Assembly: GCF_040730185.1 (NCBI RefSeq)
Contig: NZ_CP160402.1
Location: 3,162,001 to 3,226,000, forward strand
Direction of reading: 5' to 3'
Length of the DNA stretch: 64,000 nt
Source: Streptomyces sp. Je 1-332
GTDB taxonomy: Bacteria; Actinomycetota; Actinomycetes; Streptomycetales; Streptomycetaceae
Shown here: one piece after another, positions 33,550 through 42,865 of the stretch
How positions within the stretch are numbered: position 1 is the stretch's first letter
How the letters are laid out: every line of letters begins with the position of its first letter
The notes under the pieces: model-generated
Databases searched by the model: none
Told to the model about the DNA's origin: nothing
The model's input: only the letters and a program-made list of their open reading frames with translations
Made by a program: the position numbers and the translations under genes

Positions 33550-36356
33550 GCCCCGTCCCTCTTCTCGGTGTTCCCGAACCGCTCCCCGAAGAGCGTGTCC
33601 ACCACGCGGGCCGCGGCCCGCCCCCGGTCGTACGCGCCGAACCGCGCGGCGAACGCCCGCCGTGGCTCGGCCCACGCCACATCGGACTGCTTCAGCGTGG
33701 CGAGTACGCGCAGCAGCTCCTCCTCCGTCTCGACGACCGGCCCGCCCGCCTCGTCGCGCAGCGCGAAGTAGCAGCCACGCTCGGCCGCGTACGCGTCGAG
33801 GTCAGGCGCGAAGTGCACCAACGGCCGGTCCAGGAGCGCGAAGTCGAACATGATCGACGAGTAGTCGGTCACCAGGACGTCGGCGAGGCAGAGCAGCTCG
33901 CTCACGTCGTGGCGGGCGGATACGTCGATGACGGTGCCGGGCGGGCAGACCGGAACGCCGGCCGCCTCCATGTAGTGGGCGCGCACCAGGAGGACGTGGG
34001 TGTCGCCGAAGCGGTCGGCGAACTTGCGTACGTCGAGCGGCAGTTGTACCGGCTTGTGGTCACCCGCGGGCAAGCCACGGAACGTCGGCGCGTAAAGGAC
34101 CACCGTCTTGTGGTCGGGGATACCGAGTTCGGCGGCCAACGACGGCCGCGGGAAGCGGCCTGAGGCCTCGTCGCGGGCGCGCGCGGCGACCAGCCGGTCG
34201 TTGCGCGGGTAGCCGCAGCGCAGCAGCCGCTCGTCGGGGATGCCGTAGGCGCGGGCCAGGGTCTTGACGTCGTGCTCGGAGCGCACCAGGAAGTGGTCGA
34301 AGCGGTCGACTGCCTCCGTGAGCCGCTCGCGCTGCGGGGCGTTCTGCATCTTCAGGCGCGCCTCGTCGAACCCCATCCGCTTGTACGCGGAGCCGTGCCA
34401 GGTCTGGAGATACGTGGTGTGCCGCGGCTTGTCGAGTGCGTGCGGGAAGCCTTGGTTGTCGATCCAGAACTCGGCGCGGGCAAGGGCCCACAGATAGCGC
34501 CAGGACCAACGGGGCACGAGGCGCGCGGAGTCGGGGAACCCATCGGCCGAAGCGGCGTACGACCAGGTGCAGCGCAGCCGCAACCGCCGGTCGACGATCT
34601 TCTGGTGGACCGCGCGCGGGCTGTCGCCGTAGTGCCTGCCCATGTGGCTCTCGAAGACGACCGATCCCTTGCTGACGGGGAGCCTCAGGAGCACACGCCG
34701 GTAGACGCGCGTCTTGACCGCCTTGCCGCTGAGCCTGCCCCACCTCCTGCGCAGGGCGCGCAGCCGGACCTTGAGTTTGCGCGCGGGGCGGAAGTGCGTG
34801 ACGTAGTGCAGGGCCGACCGCAGCGTGCGGGCTGCGCGGTGGCGGGGCGCGGGGCGCAGCTCCAGCTGGTTCCCGCCGGTGACGGCGGCCCCTTGGCCCT
34901 CCCCCACGGTCTCCGGCTCGGCGACGAGTTCGGTGGTCAGCTCCCGGCCGCCCGCAGCGAGTTGGAGCCGCGGCTCCCAGGCGCGGTCACGGATGCCGAG
35001 GTCCCGCAGCCGGGCGGTGAGGCCCGTCCTGGCGCGCCAGACGACCGCGCCGCCGTCGTAGTGCACCTCCTCCACGGGTACGCGGAAGCCGCGCCGCCCC
35101 GCGCCCGGCGCCCGCACCTCGAGGCTGGCGGTGAGCGGTGGCCGGTCGGGCACCAGGCCGCCGGGCAGCACGACGCGCCCTTCGAGGACTGCCTCGCCTC
35201 CTACGACGTCGTACCGCGTGAGGCGGTTCAGGAGCGGCGTGTCGGCCAACTCGCGATGTTGGTGGCCGAGTTCACTGACGTCGAGCACTTCTCGTACGCG
35301 CGGGTCGTCCAGCCCGTCCGCGCGCCAGTAGACCTTCCCCTCCCGCTCGGTCAGCTCCGAGACGACGGTGCCCGGCCGCGCGAGCGCGTACGCGGCGGCG
35401 AGCACGCCGTCCGTGTCGCCGTCCGCGAGCAGCCGCACGCACACCCGCTCCACGGGATCGAGGGCGTCCAGGGCCCGCAGGTCCACGCGGCCCTGGAGGT
35501 GCGGGGCGAGACCGGCGGCGGCCCGGCGCCGTTCCTCCGCGGTGAGCCGCGGGAACGTACGGGCGCAGGGCACCACGTGGTCGACGAGGAAGGCACGCTC
35601 ACGCCGGTCGCCCAGGTCGAGACGGCCGAGGCTCACCAGGAGCCCGGCGACGCGGTCGTTGGCGGCGGCGAGCGCGGGCGTCTCGCGGGCGGGGTCGGAC
35701 GCCGCACGGTGGGTGGTGATCAGGTTCGGCACGAGGGTGATGCCGCGGACCCCCAGGGCGGCCTCGACGCCGAAGAGGACCTCGCTGTGGTCGAGGTCCT
35801 GCGCGTACCGCAGACGCATGCGGTCGAGTACGTCGCGGCGGACGCAGAACCCGGCGGTCAGGGAGTCCCTGGTGACGAGTTCGGGGGCGTCGGAGAGGTG
35901 CTCGATCTTCCGTGTCCGCGCGTGCAGTTCGGCCTGCCAGGCCGGGCCGCGCTCCTTCTTGCCGCTGCTCGTCAGCCGCGTCCAGCGCCCCGCCACCAGA
36001 TCGGCTCCGGTGGAGCGCGCGGCTTCGAAGAGGTTCCGGCAGGCGTTCCGCTCCAGGAGTTCGCCCTCGCCGAGCACGATGACGTACCGTCCGCGCGCCG
36101 CGTCGAGCCCGAGGTTCCGCGCGGCGGCGAGGGGCAGCACGCTACCGGCGCGGACCAGGCGTACCCGGTGCGGCTGGTCGGCGGCGAGCGCCTGCGCCGC
36201 GTCGCGGGCGGGCCCGTCGGCCCCGGGGTCGACGAGGACCGCCTCGACGTTGTTCATCGTCTGGTCGAGCACGGACCGCACCGAGAGATCGAGCGCGTCC
36301 GCGTCCGTTCCCGCGACCACGACACAGCTGACGTCGTGCAGATCCGGCGTGCTCAT
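33546..36356 (-). CDS. GT2-TagF protein with degenerate GT2 domain
   Basis: A 936-residue paralogue of the long GT2-TagF enzymes. The N-terminal GT2-like fold (about 8-250) lacks the usual catalytic acids: the DDxSxD position reads VDPGADGP (42-49) and the DXD position reads VLGEGELL (94-101). A middle region (about 400-470) carries a beta module seen in other proteins here. The C-terminal TagF domain looks intact: TWHGSAYK (His654), CGYPRND, LYAPTFRG, VRAHYMEA, DVLVTDYSSIMFDFALLDRP. So it may act only as a polyol/sugar-phosphate transferase. Start ATG 36356 and stop both overlap neighbours as ATGA. Confidence 0.87.
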   Translation of the reverse strand: MSTPDLHDVSCVVVAGTDADALDLSVRSVLDQTMNNVEAVLVDPGADGPARDAAQALAADQPHRVRLVRAGSVLPLAAARNLGLDAARGRYVIVLGEGELLERNACRNLFEAARSTGADLVAGRWTRLTSSGKKERGPAWQAELHARTRKIEHLSDAPELVTRDSLTAGFCVRRDVLDRMRLRYAQDLDHSEVLFGVEAALGVRGITLVPNLITTHRAASDPARETPALAAANDRVAGLLVSLGRLDLGDRRERAFLVDHVVPCARTFPRLTAEERRRAAAGLAPHLQGRVDLRALDALDPVERVCVRLLADGDTDGVLAAAYALARPGTVVSELTEREGKVYWRADGLDDPRVREVLDVSELGHQHRELADTPLLNRLTRYDVVGGEAVLEGRVVLPGGLVPDRPPLTASLEVRAPGAGRRGFRVPVEEVHYDGGAVVWRARTGLTARLRDLGIRDRAWEPRLQLAAGGRELTTELVAEPETVGEGQGAAVTGGNQLELRPAPRHRAARTLRSALHYVTHFRPARKLKVRLRALRRRWGRLSGKAVKTRVYRRVLLRLPVSKGSVVFESHMGRHYGDSPRAVHQKIVDRRLRLRCTWSYAASADGFPDSARLVPRWSWRYLWALARAEFWIDNQGFPHALDKPRHTTYLQTWHGSAYKRMGFDEARLKMQNAPQRERLTEAVDRFDHFLVRSEHDVKTLARAYGIPDERLLRCGYPRNDRLVAARARDEASGRFPRPSLAAELGIPDHKTVVLYAPTFRGLPAGDHKPVQLPLDVRKFADRFGDTHVLLVRAHYMEAAGVPVCPPGTVIDVSARHDVSELLCLADVLVTDYSSIMFDFALLDRPLVHFAPDLDAYAAERGCYFALRDEAGGPVVETEEELLRVLATLKQSDVAWAEPRRAFAARFGAYDRGRAAARVVDTLFGERFGNTEKRDGA

Positions 36357-39300
36357 GCGCGGCCCCCTTCGAGCATGGCGTCCACGACACCCGCGGCCGC
36401 GTGCCCGTCGTCCAGGTCGCAGAAGGCCTCGCGGAACCTGTCGTACGCGTCGGCGTAGGGGGCGGTGGCGGCCAGCGGGTCGCGCAGCGCGGCGATCACC
36501 TCGTCGCTCGTGGCGAGCAGCGGTCCCGGCGCCTGCGCCTCGAAGTCGAAGTAGAAGCCGCGCAGGGTGTCGCGGTAGTGGTCGAGGTCGTAGGTGTGGA
36601 AGAGCATCGGGCGGCCGGTCTGCGCGAAGTCGAACATGAGGGACGAGTAGTCCGTCACCAGGACGTCGCTGATCAGGAGCAGTTCGCTGACATCGGGGTG
36701 GCGCGTGACGTCGCGCACGAAGTCGGAGCCGGGGACGGTGCCGCCGACGAGGTAGTGCCTGCGCACGAGGAGCACCTGGTCGTCGCCGATGGCGCGCTCG
36801 GCGGCGTCGAGGTCGAGCTGGAGGTCGAGGGCGTAGCGTCCTGCCTGCTTGGGCTGGTTCTCGCGCCAGGTGGGCGCGTAGAGGACGACGCGTCTGCCTT
36901 CGGGGATGCCGAGCCGTTCGCGTACGGACGCCGCGACCTTGGCGCGGTCGGGGGCGTGCAGCAGGTCGTTGCGCGGATAGCCGCGTTCCAGGACCTCGCC
37001 GGTGTAGCCGAAGGCGCCGCGCAGGACGGGCGTCGAGAAGCGGTTCGGGGAGACGAGCAGGCTCCACTGGTCGGCGCGGCCGGGCAGGGTCGCCATGAAG
37101 GCGCGGTCTCCGGACGCGTGGCCCGCGAGGTCGCGGCCGATGCGCTTGAGGGGGGTGCCGTGCCAGGTCTGCACGACGTACTGGCCCTCGGCGCGCTCGA
37201 ACCACTCGGGCAGCTGGGTGTTGGTCACGATGTAGCGGCTGCGGGCGAGGGCCTCGTGCCACTCGGCGGACCACAGGGCGAGGGGCGTGGCGCTCTCGGG
37301 CAGCGCGACCTGCTGGTCGCGGACCACCCACAGGTGTTCCATCTCGGCGCCTCTGGCGACGAGTTCCTCGTGCACGGCGCGGGGCGAGTCGGAGTACTGC
37401 CGTCCGTCGAAGCTGCAGTAAAGGACGGCGTCCTTCAGCGGCGCGCCGCGCAGGGCGGCGTACTGTTCGCGCAGTTCGCGCCGGCGCGGGCCGCCACGGT
37501 CGGCCACGGGCAGCGCCGAGCCCGAGCGCAGATGGAGGCCGTCGTGCGCGTGGCGTTTCAGACTGATCTCGCGGCCTGACCTGGTGCGTACGAGCGGCAG
37601 TTCACGGCCCTTGCCCGGCGCCACGCACACGGGGGTGTACTGCTCGGGGTCGCTCGCGCCCGGCTCGCGCAGGAAGAGGTTCCAGCGCCCTTCGGCGAGC
37701 GGCAGGGCACCTCCGGGCCCCGGCACGGCCTCGGGACGCAGCGCCGCGGCGAATCTCCCGCCCTCGATGCGCACCGGCACCACGGCCTCGTCGCCGTGGC
37801 CGCCGTGCACGAGGACCAGTTCCCCGGAGCGGGCCGCCGCGTCGGGATGGCTGCCCTCGACGACCAGCTCGTCCTCCCAAGTCACGGAGTCGACGAGCGG
37901 CCGCACGGTCTGATCGCGCAGCTCCAGGTTCCCCGACGCGTTGGCGAGGACGAGGAGTTCACGTCCCGGAAGGAGCCCGTAGCGCCCGGCCGGCACGTCG
38001 GGGCAGGCGGCGAGCGGTGTGCGGTCGCCGCCCTCGCGGACCAGCGCGACACCCCACGGGTCGGCCTCGCGCGGCTCACCGGTGCGCTCGTCCTCGGCGG
38101 CGTGGAAGAGGCCGAGCGGCACGTCGGCGCTGAAGTCGCGGCCGTTCACCAGAGCGGGGACGTAGTGCGCCTCCTTGGTGGCCCAGTTCTCCACCCGCAG
38201 GGCGTCGACGGCCCGCGACTCCCCCGGCGCGAGCCTCCCGTGCAGCCGGACGGTGCCGCCGCAGCCCTCGTGCGCGACCAGCCGCCCCGCCACCCGCTCC
38301 GTGCGCAGCCTCAGCCGGCCCTTGCTGAGGGTGACGGCCACGCGGAGGAACTCCTCCAGATACCGCACGGGCAGCCGCGGCGGGCTGAGCGTCCGGACCG
38401 GGCCGGTGCGCGGCAGCCACCCGCTGACCACGCCCATCTCCAGTTTCCAGGTGGTGCTGCGCCGCTTGGTGACGGTCCTGCGGGGGTCGATGACCGTCTC
38501 GAACCCCGACCGGTCGTAGCTGTGCAGTCCCTGCTTGGAGCGGTACGTCGCCTCGCGTGCCCGCACCGTGCGCAGCTTCAGCGGCAGCACGCGCCGCCGC
38601 CCGGCCCGCAGCCAGGCCACCCTGGCGCGCGCTCCGACACGTCCCGCGGGCAGGTTGGGGATGTAGGCGTAGCCCTTGAGCCGCAGCCTGCCCTGCTCGT
38701 CCCAGGCGACATGGGTGAGCCGCGCGTTGAGCGGCAGGTCGGACCGCTGCAGGGCGACGGTCTCGCGCGGCAGTGCGCCGATCCCGGGGAACTCGGCCCT
38801 GCGCCGGCGCAGACCGCGCACCCGGAAGGCCTCGGGGTGGGACTTCTCGTACGCCATGAAGGCGATCAGGTCGGTGACGCGGCGCCGGCGGATGAGCTGC
38901 CAGCGGACGCGCAGGGCGAGCGGCGGGGCAGCGAGGACCGCGGGGTCGACGGTGTCGGCGAAGGCGTTGGCCTGCTCCATGAAGACGTCGTGGTACGCGG
39001 AGTCACCGTGCGGCAGGGCTTCCATGAACAGCCACAGGTCGCCGGAGAGCACGGTCGTGTCGTAACGCCGCTTGGCGTCCGTGAACACGTCCGCCCGCGG
39101 TGTTCCTGCCGCCTCGGCGGCCTGCGCGGCGAGGAAGCCGCTGGCCGCGAGGACGGCGGCGGTGCGGTCGCGGACGGCGCGGGGCTTGGCGCGGCGGCTG
39201 GTGATGGAGCCGTCACGGTCGCGCCAGAGGTAGACGGGCTCCTTCAGTACGTCGACGGAGCCGGCGAGGAAGTGCGCGGGGATTGTGACGGGGGTGTCCT

Positions 39301-39847
39301 CGAAGAGCACGCCCTCGGGGAAGGTGAAGGCGTGCCGGTCCCAGAAGTCCCTGCGGTAGACCTTGTTGCAGGCGATGCGGTCGCCGAGCAGGACCCAGTC
39401 GCGGGTGACGTGCGTCGCGCTGCGGTCGCTCTCCATCATCTTGCGGAACATCGGCGACTGCTCGCTCCTGCCGCCGGAGCGCAGCCGGTGGACGTTGCCG
39501 GTGACGAAGTCGGACCCCGAGTCCTCCAGTGCGGCCAGCATCAGCTCGTAGGCGCCCCGCGGAACGACGTCGTCGCTGTCGACGAACGTCAGATACGTGC
39601 CCCGCGCCTCGCGCACCCCCGTGTTCCGTGCCGCCCCGAGCCCCGCGTTCTCCTGCTCGACGAGACGGAATCTGCCGTCCTGCGCGGCGAACTCGCGGGC
39701 GATGGCCGGGCTCCCGTCGGTGGAACCGTCGTTGACCATGACGACTTCGAGGTCCGGCATGGTCTGCTCGGCCAGTGACCGAAGGCAAGGGGCGAGAAAC
39801 TCCTCGACGTTGTAGACGGGGACGACGACGGCGAGTCGGGGTGTCAT
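36353..39847 (-). CDS. large GT2-TagF bifunctional transferase
   Basis: An 1164-residue enzyme. GT2 domain (about 1-240): VVPVYNVEEF, VNDGSTDGS, FVDSDDVV and LFEDTPV. A long middle region (about 330-730) contains beta modules, one at about 656-728 ending LAEGRWNLFLRE. The C-terminal TagF domain (about 790-1155) has TWHGTPLKRIG with His896, RGYPRNDLL, LYAPTWRE, RRHYLVG and DVLVTDYSSLMFDFAQTGRP. Both active sites appear complete. It is the first of three ATGA-coupled minus-strand genes. GGAAGGAA lies upstream of the ATG, somewhat far. It is nearly equal in length and layout to the gene at 50789. Confidence 0.88.
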   Translation of the reverse strand: MTPRLAVVVPVYNVEEFLAPCLRSLAEQTMPDLEVVMVNDGSTDGSPAIAREFAAQDGRFRLVEQENAGLGAARNTGVREARGTYLTFVDSDDVVPRGAYELMLAALEDSGSDFVTGNVHRLRSGGRSEQSPMFRKMMESDRSATHVTRDWVLLGDRIACNKVYRRDFWDRHAFTFPEGVLFEDTPVTIPAHFLAGSVDVLKEPVYLWRDRDGSITSRRAKPRAVRDRTAAVLAASGFLAAQAAEAAGTPRADVFTDAKRRYDTTVLSGDLWLFMEALPHGDSAYHDVFMEQANAFADTVDPAVLAAPPLALRVRWQLIRRRRVTDLIAFMAYEKSHPEAFRVRGLRRRRAEFPGIGALPRETVALQRSDLPLNARLTHVAWDEQGRLRLKGYAYIPNLPAGRVGARARVAWLRAGRRRVLPLKLRTVRAREATYRSKQGLHSYDRSGFETVIDPRRTVTKRRSTTWKLEMGVVSGWLPRTGPVRTLSPPRLPVRYLEEFLRVAVTLSKGRLRLRTERVAGRLVAHEGCGGTVRLHGRLAPGESRAVDALRVENWATKEAHYVPALVNGRDFSADVPLGLFHAAEDERTGEPREADPWGVALVREGGDRTPLAACPDVPAGRYGLLPGRELLVLANASGNLELRDQTVRPLVDSVTWEDELVVEGSHPDAAARSGELVLVHGGHGDEAVVPVRIEGGRFAAALRPEAVPGPGGALPLAEGRWNLFLREPGASDPEQYTPVCVAPGKGRELPLVRTRSGREISLKRHAHDGLHLRSGSALPVADRGGPRRRELREQYAALRGAPLKDAVLYCSFDGRQYSDSPRAVHEELVARGAEMEHLWVVRDQQVALPESATPLALWSAEWHEALARSRYIVTNTQLPEWFERAEGQYVVQTWHGTPLKRIGRDLAGHASGDRAFMATLPGRADQWSLLVSPNRFSTPVLRGAFGYTGEVLERGYPRNDLLHAPDRAKVAASVRERLGIPEGRRVVLYAPTWRENQPKQAGRYALDLQLDLDAAERAIGDDQVLLVRRHYLVGGTVPGSDFVRDVTRHPDVSELLLISDVLVTDYSSLMFDFAQTGRPMLFHTYDLDHYRDTLRGFYFDFEAQAPGPLLATSDEVIAALRDPLAATAPYADAYDRFREAFCDLDDGHAAAGVVDAMLEGGRA

Positions 39848-39972
39848 GCGCTGCGCACATTCCTTCCGGAGTACTGACGGGCACGGCTGCGCGTCCTGCT
39901 GAGGGCCACTCGGTTAACAACGACCGCCCTTCCGGGTCACCCGCACAGAGCCATACGAGTGAGCGCGCGAAC

Positions 39973-40014
39973 GGGCCCGGCACCGGTGGCCGAAAGCCGC
40001 CGGGCACCGGGCCC
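39973..40014 (-). terminator. terminator-like hairpin after the methyltransferase operon
   Basis: GGGCCCGG (39973-39980) pairs with CCGGGCCC (40007-40014), with further imperfect pairing inside around a CGAAAG loop. It lies 20 bases past the stop at 40034 and upstream of the gene starting at 39847. No T-tract follows, as common in Streptomyces. Confidence 0.55.
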
Positions 40015-40033
40015 TCTCACGTGCCGCCGCCGG

Positions 40034-40867
40034 TCAGGGCTTCACGGCGATGCGGCCCTCGTCCATGCGCAGGAGCAGCAACCGCTCGCCGGTCTTGTCC
40101 ATGAACTCGTCGACCGCCTGACGCGATCCCTGCCAGTAGCCGTAGTCGTCGATGAGCAGGACGCCGCCGCTGACCAGCCGCCCGTACAGGTGCTCGAGTT
40201 CGTGCTGGGTCGAGGCGTACCAGTCGGTGTCCAGGCGCAGGACGGAGATCTGCTCGGGTGCCTCGCGCGGGATGGTCTCCTCGACCCTTCCCTGCACGTA
40301 GTGCACGCGCTCCTTGGGGTAGGGCACCTTCTCGAATCCTGACCTGACGTCGTCGAGAGAGGCGACCGCCCAGATCGGGCGGTCCTTGCCCTGCCGTGCG
40401 AGCAGTTCCTCGGCGGACTTGCCGTCCAGGCGCAGGTCCTCCTCGGTGGGCGGGGTCATGCCCTCGTAGGTGTCGAAGAGGTAGAGGTCGCGCTCGCTCT
40501 CGCCGGCGGCGAGCAGCGCCTTGGCGCAGGCCTGCATCGAACCGCCGCGCCACACGCCGCACTCGACGACGGAACCGGGGATGTTGTGCCGGACGACGTG
40601 CCGGGTCGCCAGGATGAAGGCGTTCAGCCGTTCGGGAGAGGTCATCGTGTACGGCTTCACCGCACGGATGATCTCCTTCGCCTCTTCGTCGTAGTCGGCG
40701 GGGAGGTTCAGGCCCTTCGGCTTCGGCGCCGGGGCGGGCTTCGGCGCCGGGGCCGCCTCCGCACGCTGGGCCGGCACCGGGGCGCGAGTCAGCTGGTATC
40801 CGGTCAGTTGCTTCAGTGCGCCATTCACAGCGCGTCGCCATGCCATGGAAGCGGACAGTACGCGCAA
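40034..40867 (-). CDS. TylF/MycF-type methyltransferase
   Basis: A SAM-dependent macrocin-O-methyltransferase-like enzyme of about 277 residues. After a Pro/Ala/Lys linker come the family features PGSVVECGVWRGGSMQACAKALL, LYLFDTYEGMTPPTEED, YVQGRVEETIP, LRLDTDWYASTQHELEHLY and GGVLLIDDYGYWQGSRQAVDEF; the metal-binding acids are in LDTD and IDDYG. Its substrate here is probably a sugar hydroxyl of the wall polymer (inference). Start uncertain: the TTG at 40867 has AAGGA five bases upstream; an ATG at 40846 lacks a site, and a GTG at 40915 would overlap the preceding gene. Confidence 0.85.
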   Translation of the reverse strand: MRVLSASMAWRRAVNGALKQLTGYQLTRAPVPAQRAEAAPAPKPAPAPKPKGLNLPADYDEEAKEIIRAVKPYTMTSPERLNAFILATRHVVRHNIPGSVVECGVWRGGSMQACAKALLAAGESERDLYLFDTYEGMTPPTEEDLRLDGKSAEELLARQGKDRPIWAVASLDDVRSGFEKVPYPKERVHYVQGRVEETIPREAPEQISVLRLDTDWYASTQHELEHLYGRLVSGGVLLIDDYGYWQGSRQAVDEFMDKTGERLLLLRMDEGRIAVKP

Positions 40868-40901
40868 GTCATCCTTATTGCCACATTCCGTCAACACGTG
40901 T

Positions 40902-41642
40902 TCATCTGGCGTCACTTACGGCCGAAACGGATTCCTCGGCCCCTTCGCGCGGGGCCACCACCTTGGGCCTGCCGCACTCGGTGCGCCCCTCGGCGGGCTT
41001 GGGCAGCGGGACGCCGTCGACCCCGCCGACCTTGTTCGCCCACCAGTTGGTGGTGCCGCGCACGAAGGCCATGGTGAGACTCGGGTAGTTCCTGGGGCGC
41101 TGGAACACGCCGACGGAGTCGCCCCAGTAGGCGTGCTTGGCGTCGATGTCGCCGTAGGCGTGGCGGATGCCCTTCATGGGCGGGAAGTCCGTGTAGGCCT
41201 CGCGGAGTTCGAGCCGGGTGTAGGCGGCCAGGGCGCGGAACCCGTCGGGGTAGTAGCGCCAGCAGTCCTGCGCGTCGTGCACATGGCCGCGCGAGGGCGC
41301 CGTGATGAAGGCGATGCCCTCCGGCTTCAGGACGCGCGCGATCTCCAGCATCGTCGCCCAGAAGAAGGGGATGTGCTCGAAGGCCTGCCCGGAGATGACG
41401 AAGTCGGCGCTGCGGGACTTCACGGGGATGCGGTACGGCTTCGTCATCACCGCGTCGACATTGCGGCCGTCGAGCACGTCGACGCCCACGTACTCCGTCT
41501 CGCGTCCTTCGAGCAGCGCCTTGTGCGTGCGGGTCTGCCCGTCGGAGACCCGGGCGCCCAGGTCGACCACCCGGTGACGCTTCCCCGTGGGCATGTACTG
41601 CTCCACACAGAGTTCCATCTGTTCGTACGCCGACTGGTGCAC
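40902..41642 (-). CDS. class I SAM methyltransferase (Methyltransf_11-like)
   Basis: A 246-residue methyltransferase: HRVVDLGARVSDG (SAM-binding motif I), YVGVDVLDGRNVDAV, ADFVISGQAFEHIPFFWATMLEIARVLKPEG and FITAPSRGHVHDAQDCWRYYPDGF. The last stretch is typical of methyltransferases found with glycan biosynthesis genes. The GTG at 41642 is supported by TTGGAGGA four bases upstream. It sits 34 bases before the TylF-type gene and 59 bases after the acyltransferase gene, all minus strand, probably one transcript. Confidence 0.85.
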   Translation of the reverse strand: MHQSAYEQMELCVEQYMPTGKRHRVVDLGARVSDGQTRTHKALLEGRETEYVGVDVLDGRNVDAVMTKPYRIPVKSRSADFVISGQAFEHIPFFWATMLEIARVLKPEGIAFITAPSRGHVHDAQDCWRYYPDGFRALAAYTRLELREAYTDFPPMKGIRHAYGDIDAKHAYWGDSVGVFQRPRNYPSLTMAFVRGTTNWWANKVGGVDGVPLPKPAEGRTECGRPKVVAPREGAEESVSAVSDAR

Positions 41643-41701
41643 GTGTCCTCCAACGCTGGTACACAGAGCCTGGATGTGGATTTTCTCCGCATACACCGCA
41701 C

Positions 41702-42865
41702 TTAACGTGTATCGACACAGCTGCTCCACTTGCGGGGAGTGCGCCGGGCACACCACTTCCTCGCCGGTTCCTCGACGTACGTGAACATCGCCCAGGACAG
41801 CGCGACCACGGTGACCCCGACGCCGAGGAGCGTGAACACCGCGGAGTTCTCCGGCTGCGGCCGGCCCCAGGTGTCGATGATCAGCCGGTTCAGGGTCTGG
41901 TGCAGCAGATAGAAGGCGTACGACCAGAGCCCGAGCAGCACCATCGGGCGCGAGCAGAGCCAGCCGCGGTGTCCGGTCAGCTCGCGCTGGACGTAGGCCG
42001 CGATGAACAGGACGGCGAAGAGCGCCGCGACCGACCTGAGGGCCCAGGTGAGCTGCCCGGCCGCGTACGGCCCGAAGAGCGAGGCACGGTTGCTGTGGAC
42101 GACGGCGTACGCGACGAAGCAGGCGAACAGCACGGACGGGTTGAGCCGCAGCCGGTGGCCCCGGCGCAGGGCCAGGGCGCAGGCCATGCCCACGCCGAAC
42201 TCCGGAAGACGGACCACCGGGTGCCGCATGATCCATTCGCTGGCGAAGGGGGAAAGGTGGGTGGCGGTCCACCAGTTGAGCGCCCACATCGCCACGAGCC
42301 CGCCGACGGCCAGCGGCACCAGGGTGCGGGTGCGCAGGCGCAGGACGTGACGGATCACGAAGGGGAAGAGGAGATAGAAGAAGACCTCGACACTGAGGGT
42401 CCACGCGACGCCGTTGCCCGGGAACACCGGGGTGACCCCGGGCAGCCACGTCTGCACGAGGAACAGCGAGGCGACGAAGCTGAGGATGTCCGTCGGCACC
42501 CCGCCCCAGAGGTAGAACACCCAGATGCAGGGCACGGTCGCGACCAGGTGGGCGGGCCAGATGCGGCCGAACCTGCGCCAGTAGAAGTGGCGGGCGCGGG
42601 TGCCGGGGCGGTGCCCCCAGGTGAGCAGGAACCCGGAGAGCACGAAGAAGAAGTCGACGCCGGTCGCGCCCAGCCTGGAGTACGGGAAGAGCAGCGGCGC
42701 GTGGGCGACGCCCCCGTAAGCGCTGAGTCCGGTGAAGTGGTGCACGAACACCGCGAAGGCGGCGAGGAAGCGCATCCCGGTGAGGGAGTCGACCCGGGAC
42801 GCGGTCTCGACGGAGGTCCCGGATTCCGGGAGGGGGCGGGTCTGCCTCGGAAGTGCCGTCGTCAT
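41702..42865 (-). CDS. OafA-type membrane acyltransferase
   Basis: A 387-residue acyltransferase-3 family integral membrane protein. The first helix has LTGMRFLAAFAVFVHHFTG with the conserved Arg and His pair; then FFFVLSGFLLTWGHR, RRFGRIWPAHLVA and WTLSVEVFFYLLFP, all standard for O-acetyltransferases of surface polysaccharides. About ten helices. The ATG at 42865 overlaps the stop of the GT-C gene (ATGA). It likely decorates the polymer made by this locus. Confidence 0.9.
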   Translation of the reverse strand: MTTALPRQTRPLPESGTSVETASRVDSLTGMRFLAAFAVFVHHFTGLSAYGGVAHAPLLFPYSRLGATGVDFFFVLSGFLLTWGHRPGTRARHFYWRRFGRIWPAHLVATVPCIWVFYLWGGVPTDILSFVASLFLVQTWLPGVTPVFPGNGVAWTLSVEVFFYLLFPFVIRHVLRLRTRTLVPLAVGGLVAMWALNWWTATHLSPFASEWIMRHPVVRLPEFGVGMACALALRRGHRLRLNPSVLFACFVAYAVVHSNRASLFGPYAAGQLTWALRSVAALFAVLFIAAYVQRELTGHRGWLCSRPMVLLGLWSYAFYLLHQTLNRLIIDTWGRPQPENSAVFTLLGVGVTVVALSWAMFTYVEEPARKWCARRTPRKWSSCVDTR

